Positions 17,368-26,747 are shown, counted from the stretch's first letter. The stretch is DNA of 64,000 bases from Leadbetterella sp964563435 (GCA_964563435.1 CAZLXI010000011.1:1-64000), one strand, 5' to 3'. The notes: generated by a model from the sequence alone, not told the origin. Made by a program: numbers and translations.

Positions 17368-19440
17368 CTACTTCTTCATGAACCGGCTCAAAAGAATCTC
17401 TGACAGTAAGAAGAACAGCGCCACGATCACGAAATATTTCCAGTAAGGCCTGTCTATCGAAGATTCGCGGAAGGCTTCTATGAATTGCCCGTCCTGCACA
17501 TCGTCATAGACCTTTATATTGTTTTTTTGTTCGGCGAAGGTATTTTCCAGCTCCTCCGGAGACCAGGTGTCCATATACGATTCGGTGCGGCTGTGGTTCA
17601 ACGCCAGTGATTTAACACCTTTTCCGTTGATCTCCAGCTCATAGATCCCGGAGCCGAGCAGCTGGTTATTTTGCAGCTCAGACGACTTCGGCAGGGTAAG
17701 TATCAGGCTCTTCCCCCGCAGATTCTGTACGGGGATAAGCTCCAGGTTTTTGTTTTTCAGCTTATAGACCGCATTTTTAGGCGCTTCGGGCATATAGAGG
17801 CGGACATGCCCTTCGCTGAAATTATAGGCCAGGCGGTCGGCTTTACCGCTCAGGTAGGCCATCCGGAAAAGAACAGGCACATACAACGCATGCTCGGCGA
17901 AGTTACCGTAATCGCGGGTGAGCGGTGAGGCAAAAAGGTAAAGATTCCCTTCCCCTGCCCGGGTGCGGGTCAGAAAGGGCCGGCCGTTCTTTAAGGTCAG
18001 GATGCGCTCCGCTACTCCCTCCCACCGCAGCTTCGGGTAAACTTTCGGAAGGCTCATCAGCCGGTTATGGCTGCCTTTTTCAAAAACATCCTCGAAGAAA
18101 GGCGACTGCCCTTCCGGCTGGGCCACTTCCTGCATGGCTTCAGCACGGGGTACATGATTATCGGCCTGCAGGTTCCGTATTCCGAAGGGACTCAGAAACT
18201 CCTGCAGGCTCACCTGCGACACCCGGGGGGAAGGGATCAGCGCCACATTCCCGCCCTGGTTCAGAAAACTCTCCATAACGGCCCGTCGCTCGCCGTCTAA
18301 AGTAGAAATACCCTCCAGCATCACAAGATCCGCATTTTGTACTTCCCCCGGATTAAAATTATCAACGGAATAGGCCTTGTAGACAAAGAGACTGTCGTTC
18401 GCGAAAATCTTCCCGATATAATTCTGCTCGCTCCGCTGACCGTAAAGGTGAAGAATACGGATGGCCGGTGAAGCGTCGAGCGTAAAATAATAGTCGTTAT
18501 CAAACGTGACCGGCTGGTCATCAAAACTGACCCTGCCTTTGTGCAGTCCGCGCGAATTGACGGTAAAATTGAACTTCGCCGTGCCGTAGGAATCCGGCGG
18601 CAGGTCTACGGAAGAAGTAGAAATCTGGACATCGTCGACATACAGTTTCAGCGGCAGCTTCTCCACCGCCCGGTTACCGGAATTGAAGACCTTTACACTG
18701 AGTACATTGTTTTGCATTTCTCTTACAAAAGGTACATTCAGCCAAAGTGAGTCTACAAAAACATTCCGGGTGACTTTTCCGGTGACGGGTATAAGGTGAA
18801 CCACATCGTTCGTATCCACTTTCAGATCGGCCAGGTTACCGGCCGTACTTTTCTGAAAATCGGAAAACCAGAACAGGTGGTTACGGCCCGACGGGTTATG
18901 TTTTTGGGCTACCGAACGCTGACGCTTATATACCTGCGACAGGTCGCGGCCTGTTTCCGAGAACGCCACCGTGGTCAACCGGTCGCGCACCTTGGCGGCC
19001 GAACTCACAAACTGATCCTGTCCGTCAAAATCATTGGTAGAAAGCTGGTTATTGGAGGTACGGTCGAGCAGTGAAAGCAGCTCATCTATTTTGATCACTG
19101 CCAGGTCGAGCAGGCGCCGGTTCTCGCGGGTATTCTGCATGCTCTGGGAGTTATCGAGGTAAATACCGTTAATGCCGGGAGGCAGGTCGCGGTTCACCCC
19201 GGCTTTCCTTACCGGCTGCGCAAAGGCCAGCACGAGGCAGGCCATAAACAGCATCCGGGCCAGCATCACCAGCAGGTGCTTCAGTCGCCGGAAGGCGGAT
19301 ATCCGGGTATCGACGCTGCGGAGGAGGGCCACATTGGAAAAATAGACCTTCCGGGTTCGCCTGAAATTAAAAAGGTGTACGATCAGCGGTATGGCCAACG
19401 CGAGAAGTCCCCACAATACATTCGGATATAAAAACTGCAT
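17368..19440 (-). CDS. BatA/VWA-domain membrane protein
   Basis: 690 residues. The N-terminus is the BatA (aerotolerance) domain: membrane segment about 4-24, then 'FNFRRTRKVYFSNVALLRSV', then a second helix about 58-76. A von Willebrand A-like domain follows with MIDAS-like DxSxS at 'YLDNSQSM' (about 94-101). The long middle is an Ig-like and glutamine-amidotransferase-like region, and a C-terminal helix (about 667-684, 'YFVIVALFFLLSEILLS') anchors it. Members of this group are usually found with MoxR ATPases and BatB-E; none is adjacent, so this one is a stand-alone copy. The function of the family is only loosely known (envelope stress). Confidence 0.87.
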   Translation of the reverse strand: MQFLYPNVLWGLLALAIPLIVHLFNFRRTRKVYFSNVALLRSVDTRISAFRRLKHLLVMLARMLFMACLVLAFAQPVRKAGVNRDLPPGINGIYLDNSQSMQNTRENRRLLDLAVIKIDELLSLLDRTSNNQLSTNDFDGQDQFVSSAAKVRDRLTTVAFSETGRDLSQVYKRQRSVAQKHNPSGRNHLFWFSDFQKSTAGNLADLKVDTNDVVHLIPVTGKVTRNVFVDSLWLNVPFVREMQNNVLSVKVFNSGNRAVEKLPLKLYVDDVQISTSSVDLPPDSYGTAKFNFTVNSRGLHKGRVSFDDQPVTFDNDYYFTLDASPAIRILHLYGQRSEQNYIGKIFANDSLFVYKAYSVDNFNPGEVQNADLVMLEGISTLDGERRAVMESFLNQGGNVALIPSPRVSQVSLQEFLSPFGIRNLQADNHVPRAEAMQEVAQPEGQSPFFEDVFEKGSHNRLMSLPKVYPKLRWEGVAERILTLKNGRPFLTRTRAGEGNLYLFASPLTRDYGNFAEHALYVPVLFRMAYLSGKADRLAYNFSEGHVRLYMPEAPKNAVYKLKNKNLELIPVQNLRGKSLILTLPKSSELQNNQLLGSGIYELEINGKGVKSLALNHSRTESYMDTWSPEELENTFAEQKNNIKVYDDVQDGQFIEAFRESSIDRPYWKYFVIVALFFLLSEILLSRFMKK

Positions 19441-19460
19441 ATAACCCCGCTTTAAGAGAA

Positions 19461-19500
19461 GTAGTGAGTAGCAAATACGCGGATCTCACTACTCATTACT
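19461..19500. repeat. Short GTAGTGA-type inverted repeat upstream of the BatA gene
   Basis: AGTAGTGAG on one side and CTCACTACT with ATTACTCAT on the other flank a short spacer between the BatA start and the small lipoprotein stop. It is a degenerate, short member of the GTAGTGA family seen at 6320 and 48650. Arms are only about nine bases. Confidence 0.55.
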
Positions 19501-19585
19501 CATATAAAATGATCTCATAATCTACAGAACGCCATAAACCGACGGATTATGAAATCACTTCAATGATTTATTTCACAGGAAATCC

Positions 19586-19831
19586 TTATTCAGCAGCATC
19601 CGTATCGGCAGAACCGTGCAGAATCTCCTGGATCTCCATGGCTCTTACTTCATTCTCGGAATTAGGAGTGTACTGAACCTTTCTCTGGCGCGCCGTGGAA
19701 TCAGGGTGCCCGTAAACATATGCATTGCCTTCGTTTACATCTTTCTGACCGATCCGGTTGTTCTTCTGGTAGCTGCAAGCCGTCATCAGCACAGTAGCTG
19801 CTATAGCAAGAAATCCTACACTTTTCTTCAT
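19586..19831 (-). CDS. Small lipoprotein
   Basis: 81 residues. Lipobox VLMTAC gives an acylated Cys19, so this is an envelope lipoprotein. The mature part is short, polar and lacks a recognisable domain ('QKDVNEGNAYVYGHPDS', 'RQRKVQYTPNSENEVR'). A TAAATTTG box (complement of 19855-19862) precedes it. It may be co-transcribed with the BatA gene downstream across a short repeat. I cannot assign a function. Confidence 0.75.
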   Translation of the reverse strand: MKKSVGFLAIAATVLMTACSYQKNNRIGQKDVNEGNAYVYGHPDSTARQRKVQYTPNSENEVRAMEIQEILHGSADTDAAE

Positions 19832-19854
19832 TCTCCTTAATTTATAAATTCACA

Positions 19855-19862
19855 CAAATTTA
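19855..19862 (-). promoter_or_regulatory. TAnnTTTG box upstream of the small lipoprotein
   Basis: CAAATTTA on the plus strand reads TAAATTTG, 24 bases before the start codon. The matching -33 TTG is not evident. Confidence 0.35.
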
Positions 19863-19884
19863 GGCGGGGGAAATGAAAAAAGCT

Positions 19885-19950
19885 AAAAACTAAAAGTTAA
19901 AAGTTAAAAGTTGTGGAACATTTTTCATTTATTATTCACTTTTAGTTTTT
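19885..19950. repeat. AAAAGTT-type heptad hairpin
   Basis: Seven-base units (aactaaa, agttaaa, agttaaa) with perfect 13-base arms AAAAACTAAAAGT (19885-19897) and its complement (19938-19950). Intergenic between the small lipoprotein and the palindrome at 20.0 kb. Confidence 0.8.
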
Positions 19951-20001
19951 GACTTTTCACTTACTTATTCTCGCCGGACTTACGGCTTAGCCGCTTTTTC
20001 C

Positions 20002-20094
20002 GAACCATATTAGGCATATAAGTCATATAAGAGTTAACATACAAAAAAAAACTTATATGTAAAGCTAATATTACTTATATGCCTAATATGGTTC
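20002..20094. repeat. AACCATAT-type long palindrome
   Basis: Perfect 22-base outer arms (20002-20023 and 20073-20094, core CCATATTAGGCATATAAGT) and inner arms CATATAAG (20024-20031) / CTTATATG (20052-20059). Complementarity continues imperfectly outward for about a dozen bases. The outer arm matches the element at 30573 in most positions (AACCATAT[T/A]AGGCA[T/C]ATAAGT), so the two are copies of one family. Confidence 0.9.
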
Positions 20095-20141
20095 AGAAAA
20101 GAAAGGCAGCGCCGTTTTTAATTTAAAAGAACCACAGCTTT

Positions 20142-20843
20142 TCACTTACTCGTCTTCGCCGGCCGCACCTCTATCTTGCTCGGCAGCGTCCGCGGATTCA
20201 TCCTGAGCAGATCCACTACCATCTGCCCGATGTCTTCCGGCTGGATCTTCCAGGCGTCTGCATCCGAAGGTGTATGATCATTAAAATAAGTAGCCACCGA
20301 TCCCGGCATGATCGTGCTGACCTTCACGTCCTTATCCCGCACGTCCAGCATGAGCGCCTGTGTAAAGCCCACGAGGCCGAATTTACTGGCATTGTAGGCA
20401 GTCCCTTTTTCAAAGAAGTTGGTGCCGGCCAGGCTGGCAATGGTGATCACATACCCTTTCCGGCGGATCACCTCTTCCAGGGTGGCTTTTACCGTATAAA
20501 ATACCCCTGTCAGGTTGGTATCGATGGTGTCATTCCATTCTTCCGCCGTCAGCTCGGCAATGTTCCTGAAAACACCCACTCCGGCGTTGGCAATGACCAC
20601 ATCTATCCTTCCAAAGGTCTCCAGAGTGAAGGCCACAGCTTTTTCCTGTGCGGTCAGATCGCGGACATCAGCTGTCAGGCCCAGAACTTTGCCTTCAAAT
20701 CCTTTACTGAGCGATACCGCGGCCTCCTTTACGCTCTCTTCTATTCTTCCGGTAAATGCCACGGCATATCCTTCCCGGAGCAGACTTTCCGCCACGCCGT
20801 ACCCTATCCCTTTGGTTCCCCCTGTAATGAATGCTGTTTTCAT
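20142..20843 (-). CDS. Short-chain dehydrogenase/reductase
   Basis: 233 residues from the ATG at 20843 (MKTAFITGGTKGIGYGV). The longer frame to 20921 is rejected because it runs into a repeat hairpin. The Rossmann motif TGGTKGIG, the 'ANAGVG' motif and the catalytic YNASK (Tyr-x-x-x-Lys) with an upstream Ser in 'ITIASLAG' are all present, so it is an active NAD(P)-dependent SDR. The substrate is not identifiable from sequence; 3-oxoacyl reductase-like enzymes look similar. It is divergent from folA across a hairpin. The stop TGA is within AAGTGAAAAG, the same context as other repeat-abutting stops here. Confidence 0.9.
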   Translation of the reverse strand: MKTAFITGGTKGIGYGVAESLLREGYAVAFTGRIEESVKEAAVSLSKGFEGKVLGLTADVRDLTAQEKAVAFTLETFGRIDVVIANAGVGVFRNIAELTAEEWNDTIDTNLTGVFYTVKATLEEVIRRKGYVITIASLAGTNFFEKGTAYNASKFGLVGFTQALMLDVRDKDVKVSTIMPGSVATYFNDHTPSDADAWKIQPEDIGQMVVDLLRMNPRTLPSKIEVRPAKTSK

Positions 20844-20866
20844 GTTTAAAATAGTTTTGAGTATTG

Positions 20867-20939
20867 AGTTCCGGGTAGTGAGTAGTAAGTGCCCGGAACC
20901 ACTACGACCCGGAACCCTCACTACTCACCACTCGGAACT
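20867..20939. repeat. GTTCCGG/GTAGTGA hairpin in a divergent promoter region
   Basis: Arms of 23 bases (20867-20889, 20917-20939), about three mismatches, of the AGTTCCG-GTAGTGA type. Unlike most copies it lies between divergent genes (SDR and folA), so it cannot be a shared terminator. A TATATTTG box for folA follows it directly. Confidence 0.8.
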
Positions 20940-20945
20940 AATATA

Positions 20946-20953
20946 TATATTTG
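20946..20953 (+). promoter_or_regulatory. TAnnTTTG box upstream of folA
   Basis: TATATTTG lies 17 bases before the folA ATG at 20971. There is no TTG at the usual spacing; the hairpin arm occupies that position. Confidence 0.45.
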
Positions 20954-20970
20954 TACAAAATTAAACATTA

Positions 20971-21468
20971 ATGGACATATCTGTACTCGTAGCTGTAGCT
21001 AAGAACGGGGTGATCGGAAAAGATAATCAGCTTATCTGGAAGTTGAGCGATGATCTGAAGCTGTTTAAAAAGCGTACACTGGGCCACGTAGTGATTATGG
21101 GCAGGAAGACCTTCGACTCCATAGGTAAACCGCTTCCGGGCAGAACAAATATCGTCATATCCCGCAACCCGCACCTCGTCATTGCAGGAGCTACCGTAGC
21201 CACCTCGCTGGAAGAAGCGCTCCGCCTCTCCGAACCCATGACAAATGAGATCTTTATTATCGGAGGGCAAAAGATCTACGAACTGGCCGCCCCTTTCGCT
21301 ACCCGGGTCTACCTTACCCGGGTCAATGTAGTTCCCGAAGGCGACGCCTACTTTGACCTTACCCCCTATGCTCACTGGGAAACCGTAGATTCGGTTCATT
21401 TCGAACGGTCTGAAAAAAATGAATACGATTTTGAAATTGAGACCCGGGTTAAGCCGTCGTTTCACTAA
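20971..21468 (+). CDS. folA: Dihydrofolate reductase
   Basis: 165 residues, the standard bacterial DHFR length. The enzyme reduces dihydrofolate to tetrahydrofolate with NADPH. The start 'MDISVLVAVAKNGVIGKDNQLIWKL' gives the Trp/Leu motif near the active site. 'VIMGRKTFDSIGKPLPGRTNIVISR' is the NADPH-binding signature, 'EIFIIGGQKIYELAAPFATRVYLT' is the second half of the cofactor site, and 'GDAYFDL' is conserved. No thymidylate synthase gene is adjacent, so it is a single-gene unit with its own promoter box. Confidence 0.96.
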   Translation: MDISVLVAVAKNGVIGKDNQLIWKLSDDLKLFKKRTLGHVVIMGRKTFDSIGKPLPGRTNIVISRNPHLVIAGATVATSLEEALRLSEPMTNEIFIIGGQKIYELAAPFATRVYLTRVNVVPEGDAYFDLTPYAHWETVDSVHFERSEKNEYDFEIETRVKPSFH

Positions 21469-21656
21469 AATATCTCCGGTGGCCTCAGGGTGGACACATC
21501 GCAAAAAAGAACTATTTTAAATAACAGAAAATTATATCGGAAAAAGGTCACTATTGATCATTTTCGGGTATATTTATGTCAAATTATAAAATAGTATTCT
21601 AGAGAATATATAAAATACCAATTATTCTTTTTTAACTACAAAAAACCCAAATCTAT

Positions 21657-24600
21657 ATGTTAAAATATTCTACAAAACTATTGCTGGTATTGTTCATTGC
21701 GCTGAACATTCCTTCTGGTGTTTTTGCGCAGGTACGGGTTATTACGGGAAAAGTGACTTCGTCGGATGACGGCACCACTTTACCGGGAACCAGTGTTGTA
21801 CTGAAAGGAACAACAAACGGTACTACTACTGATGCAAATGGCAATTATAGCCTTAGCGGTATTCCGGCGTCTGGAGGGACCCTGGTTTTTTCCTTCATCG
21901 GTTACGAAACCTATGAGGCTCCGATCGGTAACAGCAGCGTGATGGAAGTTTCGCTGTCGCCTGACGCTAACCAGCTTTCCGAAGTGGTGGTTACTTCACT
22001 CGGTATTGAAAGAAAAAGACAGTCACTGGGCTATTCCGTGCAATCGGTAGGCGCCAAAGAGCTGACCGAAGTTAAGCAGCCCAATATTGTGTCGGCCCTG
22101 CAGGGGCAGGTGGCCGGTGTGCAGATTACCAACACCGGGGGTGGTCCGGGTATGGGCGCAAGGATCGTAGTAAGAGGTTTAACCTCATTAAATCCCAACG
22201 GTGACAACCAGCCACTCTTTATTATTGACGGGGTGCCGATCGACAATACCACCCATGATAACTCGACGAATCAACGGGGTATGAGTAACCGGGCGGCGGA
22301 TATTAACCCGAATGATATAGAAACCATCAGCATCCTGAAAGGGGCGGCGGCTACCGGTCTTTATGGGGTCCGGGCGGCCAACGGAGCCGTGGTGATCACT
22401 ACGAAAAGCGGGAAGTCAGGAAGCGGCCTTACGATCAACGCAGGTACCAGCTTCAGTATGGAAGAGATCAATAAGCTTCCGCCATTCCAGAAAAATTACG
22501 GACGGGGATGGTATGGCATTGATGACGGAAGCGTGTATTCCGCTTCCGGAGCGCTTATCGAGGCCCAGTCGGTAGTCGATCCCACCTATATATATTATGA
22601 CAATTATAATAACTTCTACCGGACCGGGGGCATGCGGGATCTTTATTTCAATATGTCAGGCGGAAAAGACGCTTATACCTTTTATACCTCCGTCAATAAT
22701 ACCAAACAAGAAGGAATTATCCCTTTCTCCGACTGGGGAAGGACATCCGTACGTTTGAGGGGAACAGCGAAGTTCAGTGAGAAATTTAACGTGGAAGCCA
22801 GTGTGAATTATTCCAATTCCGGTGGAAACAGGGTCCCCCATACCACTATGGGCGAACGGCTGATGTACTGGTCACATACACAGGATATAACCCAATACGA
22901 GAAACCCGATGGAACCCAGATAGCGGGAATCCTTTCTGCTAACCCGTTGTATAATGCCAAGTACATGACCTATGAAGACAATGTGGATCGTACGATCGGT
23001 AACCTGACCTTTAACTACAAACCCATCGACTGGCTGCAGTTTACTTACCGGTTCGGTCATGATTTTTACGTGGATAAACGCGATGAAATTTCACCCGGGC
23101 CTAAGGGAATAGCCGGCGAGAATCGGAGTGGTCTTAGTGCACTTGGCTTTATGGAGCAACGCCGGTTTATCAACCGTGTGGTTAACTCCAACTTCTTTGT
23201 AACATTTGATAAGGATATAACATCCGACCTGCGGGCGACGGTACGGGCCGGTCATGAATTGTTTGAAACCAACCTCAATTACAGTTACAACTTTGGGGAA
23301 AACTTCGTGACACCGGACTTTTACAGTTTCAGTAATGTAACGCGTCATGTCATAACTGAAAATACCTACAGAAGGCGGTTAATCGGTGCTTATGGGGATG
23401 CCTCATTAGATTATAAAAGCTTCTTATACCTTAACCTCACCGCAAGAAACGACTGGACGTCTACGCTGCCCAAAGGAAATAACTCGTTCTTTTATCCTTC
23501 GGCAAGTATGAGTTTTGTATTTAACGATGTGCTGAATCTGCCCAAAACGTTAAACTATGGAAAACTACGGGCAGCCTATGGAAAGGTAGGTAAAGACACA
23601 GACCCTTACCGAACGGCAGCCACCTATACTACGGCGACAGGGTTTCCGCTGAACGGCCAGGTAGGCTATGTACGGTCGGCCAGCAGAGGAAGCGACCAGT
23701 TGGTTCCGGAGATGACCACTACCCTTGAGTTTGGTACGGAGCTACAGTTTTTCAAGAACCGATTAGGCATTGACTTTACCTGGTACAAAGCCAACAGTAA
23801 AGACCAGATACTGGCCGTACCGGTATCGACTACCACAGGTTATTCGCAGGTATGGATTAATGCCGGAGAAATAGAAAACAAAGGCATTGAACTGGTTCTC
23901 AACGGCACTCCGATCAGAAAAGGTGATTTTCGTTGGGATGCTGCCGTTAATTTCACCCGCAACAGAAATATGGTGGTGGATATAGCAGAAGGAGTCAGCG
24001 ATATCACACTACTGCAACAGAACGGCTATGTGAATTCTCACGTAACCATGAGAATTTCCAAAGGCCAGCCCTATGGTGATCTGTACGGAACCTCCTATCA
24101 ACGCTATTACCAGGGCGGTAAACCCGAAGGAACTGTTATTTTAGACAAAGACCTGCCTAAAGTGATCGCCGGTTCCGGATCTTTTGCGGGATTCCCCGTA
24201 ATGAATACGACTGAACAGATGGTGATCGGAAACGGAATGCCCAATTGGTTAGCCGGTGTTCGGAATACGTTCAGCTATAAAGGGGTATCCCTTTCCTTTC
24301 TGATCGATACCCGTTGGAAAGTTGACCAGTTTGACCAGTATGGTGTCTGGCTGGCTGCATTCCTGAAGCCTGATTATACCAATGACAGAAATGACATGGT
24401 GATTTTTGATGGGGTGACGCCGGAAGGCCAGGCCAATACCCAACAGGTTTGGCTGGGGCAGGGTCTTGGCCCTGACGGCAGAGATTACGCCGCCGGTTAT
24501 TACCGGAATATTCACAGGGTTATATCCGAAAACTTTGTGTATGACGCTTCTTTTGTCAAGTTGCGTAATGCAACTCTTGCCTACAGCCTGCCGAAGAAAT

Positions 24601-24791
24601 GGATTACCCCTCTGCACCTGAAGGCCGTATCGGTTTCTACCTCCGTAAATAATATTATTTTATGGACGCCCTGGCGTAATTTCGATCCGGAATCCTACTC
24701 CACCGGTACGGGCAGTAATGCCACCGCCCTCGCCGGTATGGGCTATCCCGGTGCCAGAAGCACATTCTTTTCTTTAAATCTTACCCTCTAA
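21657..24791 (+). CDS. SusC/RagA-family TonB-linked outer-membrane transporter
   Basis: 1044 residues. After the signal peptide a carboxypeptidase-D-like beta-domain ('VRVITGKVTSSDDGTTLPGTSVVLKG', about 26-51) and the SusC-type TonB plug follow. The plug motifs include 'VTSLGIERKRQSLGYSVQ' and 'IIDGVPIDNTTHDN', plus 'NPNDIETISILKGAAATGLYGVRAANGAVVITTKSG'. A 22-strand barrel fills the rest, ending 'FFSLNLTL'. SusC proteins import ligand held by the SusD lipoprotein. The SusD gene overlaps its stop by one base (TAATG). No carbohydrate-active enzyme is adjacent, so the substrate is not predictable. Confidence 0.94.
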   Translation: MLKYSTKLLLVLFIALNIPSGVFAQVRVITGKVTSSDDGTTLPGTSVVLKGTTNGTTTDANGNYSLSGIPASGGTLVFSFIGYETYEAPIGNSSVMEVSLSPDANQLSEVVVTSLGIERKRQSLGYSVQSVGAKELTEVKQPNIVSALQGQVAGVQITNTGGGPGMGARIVVRGLTSLNPNGDNQPLFIIDGVPIDNTTHDNSTNQRGMSNRAADINPNDIETISILKGAAATGLYGVRAANGAVVITTKSGKSGSGLTINAGTSFSMEEINKLPPFQKNYGRGWYGIDDGSVYSASGALIEAQSVVDPTYIYYDNYNNFYRTGGMRDLYFNMSGGKDAYTFYTSVNNTKQEGIIPFSDWGRTSVRLRGTAKFSEKFNVEASVNYSNSGGNRVPHTTMGERLMYWSHTQDITQYEKPDGTQIAGILSANPLYNAKYMTYEDNVDRTIGNLTFNYKPIDWLQFTYRFGHDFYVDKRDEISPGPKGIAGENRSGLSALGFMEQRRFINRVVNSNFFVTFDKDITSDLRATVRAGHELFETNLNYSYNFGENFVTPDFYSFSNVTRHVITENTYRRRLIGAYGDASLDYKSFLYLNLTARNDWTSTLPKGNNSFFYPSASMSFVFNDVLNLPKTLNYGKLRAAYGKVGKDTDPYRTAATYTTATGFPLNGQVGYVRSASRGSDQLVPEMTTTLEFGTELQFFKNRLGIDFTWYKANSKDQILAVPVSTTTGYSQVWINAGEIENKGIELVLNGTPIRKGDFRWDAAVNFTRNRNMVVDIAEGVSDITLLQQNGYVNSHVTMRISKGQPYGDLYGTSYQRYYQGGKPEGTVILDKDLPKVIAGSGSFAGFPVMNTTEQMVIGNGMPNWLAGVRNTFSYKGVSLSFLIDTRWKVDQFDQYGVWLAAFLKPDYTNDRNDMVIFDGVTPEGQANTQQVWLGQGLGPDGRDYAAGYYRNIHRVISENFVYDASFVKLRNATLAYSLPKKWITPLHLKAVSVSTSVNNIILWTPWRNFDPESYSTGTGSNATALAGMGYPGARSTFFSLNLTL

Positions 24792-26218
24792 TGTTTAAAA
24801 ATATGAAACTAAGATTCTTTATATTATTAATCATCACAGGGGTTTTCACAAGTTGCGAGAATTACCTGGATATTAACACCGATCCGAATAACCCGACCTC
24901 TGTTCCCGTTAAAGGGCTAATGTCCGTAGGCAGTGTTCGAACAGCCGCTAACGCAGCAAATGTAGGCTATTATACTTCCTATTTCGTACAATACCTGGCC
25001 GGCCCCAATGCCGGGGGCAATACCGATACCCACCAGGAGATCAATGCAAACGGTACATGGGTGGGTATTTATAATGTACTGAGCAACCTGAGCGATATGG
25101 AGTTGATGGCTGCAGAACAGGGAGCACCCAATTATGTGGGCGCCGCTAAAATCATGAAGGCCATTAACCTGGCACTTTTGGTGGATGCCTGGAACAATGT
25201 ACCTTATTCAGACGCCTTTTTTGTTCAGACCTTAAAGCCAACGTATGATAACGGACAGCAGCTTTACACGGAAATATTTACATTGCTAACGGATGGTATC
25301 GCCAAACTTCAGGAATCCACCACCACCCTGACCATGGGGGCGGATGACTTCATGTTTGCCGGCAACCTTTCGCGGTGGATCAAAACAGCGTATGCATTAC
25401 GGGCACGTTACCTGAATCATTTAAGTAAGACATCAGCTTATGATGCAGACGCCGTACTGGCCGCTGTTACCAATGGTCTTGCAAGCAATGCCGATGATGC
25501 AAAAGTAACGTTTACAGCAGAAGTTCGGAATCCGTGGGGAGCAGTAGCCATTAACCAGGCCGGATTGGTTTTGGATGGCTGGATATCGCAGCAGATTGTG
25601 GAGGCGATGGATGGCACCACCTTTGGCGTAGTTGACCCGCGCATGGAATTTATGTTTAGCAGGACCCGGCAGGGAACTTTCCGGGGCACAATAAATGGTG
25701 CAGGGCGCGATGCTGACGTTATGGATCTCCGGCTGGACGCCTCCACATTGGTGGAAGCCTCTTACTATGCCAACAGAGCCTCCCCGGTATTGGTCATGAC
25801 CTATGCCGAGCAGAAGTTCATTGAGGCGGAAGCACAGCTGGCCAAAAACAATAAGCCTGCTGCGTATTCAGCGTACCTTGCCGGGATCAGGGCACATATG
25901 GATATGTTGGGGGTCACTGCTGCCAACCGGGATGCTTACATCAATAATCCGGTAGTTTCAACCGGCGATGCAAACATAACGCTTGACCTGATCATGAAGG
26001 AAAAGTACGTGGCCCTGTACCTGAGCCCCGAAACCTGGAACGATGCCCGAAGGTATAATTTCAGGTATACCGATATGACCATACCCGCTCAGTTAAACCC
26101 GGATCTGAATGGCCAGTACAGCAGAAGATTGCAGTATCCTTCCAGTGAGTTCTCAACCAACTCGGACAATGTGCCGGCAGTAAACTTGTCAGACAGAATC
26201 TGGTGGGATCAAAACTAA
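24791..26218 (+). CDS. SusD/RagB-family lipoprotein
   Basis: 475 residues. Lipobox GVFTSC predicts lipidation at Cys22 (Cys18 if the internal ATG, MKLRFF, is used). The SusD-like pattern is recognisable: 'NYLDINTDPNNPTSVP' near the N-terminus, the TPR-rich middle ('SDAFFVQTLKPTYDNGQQLYTEIFTLL') and the late 'LYLSPETWNDARRYNF' region. It pairs with the SusC transporter as the surface ligand-binding lid. It is translationally coupled to SusC and overlaps the following lipoprotein gene's longer frame. This looks closest to the SusD-like_2 subgroup, by memory rather than search. Confidence 0.92.
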   Translation: MFKNMKLRFFILLIITGVFTSCENYLDINTDPNNPTSVPVKGLMSVGSVRTAANAANVGYYTSYFVQYLAGPNAGGNTDTHQEINANGTWVGIYNVLSNLSDMELMAAEQGAPNYVGAAKIMKAINLALLVDAWNNVPYSDAFFVQTLKPTYDNGQQLYTEIFTLLTDGIAKLQESTTTLTMGADDFMFAGNLSRWIKTAYALRARYLNHLSKTSAYDADAVLAAVTNGLASNADDAKVTFTAEVRNPWGAVAINQAGLVLDGWISQQIVEAMDGTTFGVVDPRMEFMFSRTRQGTFRGTINGAGRDADVMDLRLDASTLVEASYYANRASPVLVMTYAEQKFIEAEAQLAKNNKPAAYSAYLAGIRAHMDMLGVTAANRDAYINNPVVSTGDANITLDLIMKEKYVALYLSPETWNDARRYNFRYTDMTIPAQLNPDLNGQYSRRLQYPSSEFSTNSDNVPAVNLSDRIWWDQN

Positions 26219-26232
26219 TAACCAAGACGATT

Positions 26233-26667
26233 ATGAAAGTTTGTATAAAACTATATACCCTGTTGTTTGTTTTTACCGCAGCGTTTATTTCCTGCGAAGA
26301 AAATACTGTAGGCCCCGCTTATCAGAAGATCGGGACGGCCACCTCTACCAATGCGTTTATCACGGTTTCACCGGTGTCAGCTACAACGCCAACACGCGGC
26401 AGTGCTGTTGAGGTAACCCTGAGATATGTGAATGTCAAGAGTGATCCGGCAAAATCACTTGTACTGAAACTTCGTGAAGGTACGGGCGGTTTTACGACGA
26501 TCCAGACCTTTGATGAATCCGGCCAGAATACAGGTGTTGAACATACGCGTACCGTGAGCTATACCGTTCAACAAGCTGCAGGAACTTCATTAACCTTCCG
26601 GTTGGAACTAACCACTCAGGCGGAGTTTCCCAAGCTGGTTGATCGCGCGGCATTTCCTGTGAGGTAG
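26233..26667 (+). CDS. Lipoprotein downstream of SusCD
   Basis: 144 residues from the ATG at 26233 (MKVCIKLYTLLFVFTAAFISC); the frame extends upstream to 26203, overlapping SusD, but the signal peptide fits the later start. Lipobox AFISC gives an acylated Cys. The mature part is a single beta-sandwich ('GSAVEVTLRYVNVKSDPAKS', 'HTRTVSYTVQQAAG', 'TSLTFRLELTTQAE'), resembling Ig-like domains. Its position after SusD in the same operon suggests a surface-exposed accessory protein of the uptake system. I do not recognise the family. Confidence 0.8.
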   Translation: MKVCIKLYTLLFVFTAAFISCEENTVGPAYQKIGTATSTNAFITVSPVSATTPTRGSAVEVTLRYVNVKSDPAKSLVLKLREGTGGFTTIQTFDESGQNTGVEHTRTVSYTVQQAAGTSLTFRLELTTQAEFPKLVDRAAFPVR

Positions 26668-26684
26668 TTTTGATATTGCATTAT

Positions 26685-26712
26685 GAAGGGGCTGTCTTTC
26701 GGCAGCCCCTTC
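26685..26712. terminator. Hairpin after the SusCD operon
   Basis: Ten-base arms GAAGGGGCTG (26685-26694) and CAGCCCCTTC (26703-26712) with loop TCTTTCGG. It lies between the convergent SusCD operon and ppc. The U-tract is short (TT), so termination strength is uncertain. Confidence 0.75.
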
Positions 26713-26747
26713 TTACGCAAAATATCCTGGTTTAACCCGAAAAAGCT

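Larger units (their letters stand above)
19832..20141. other. Gene-free stretch made of repeats
   Basis: About 310 bases between the lipoprotein and the SDR hold the AAAAGTT hairpin, the AACCATAT palindrome, and at 19953-19977 a 25-base near-copy (21 of 25) of the SDR 3' end at 20138-20162. I see no coding sequence. Confidence 0.7.

Noticed and set aside
20844..20921. Upstream extension of the SDR
   Set aside because: It lies inside a repeat hairpin and places a poor sequence before a normal Rossmann N-terminus.
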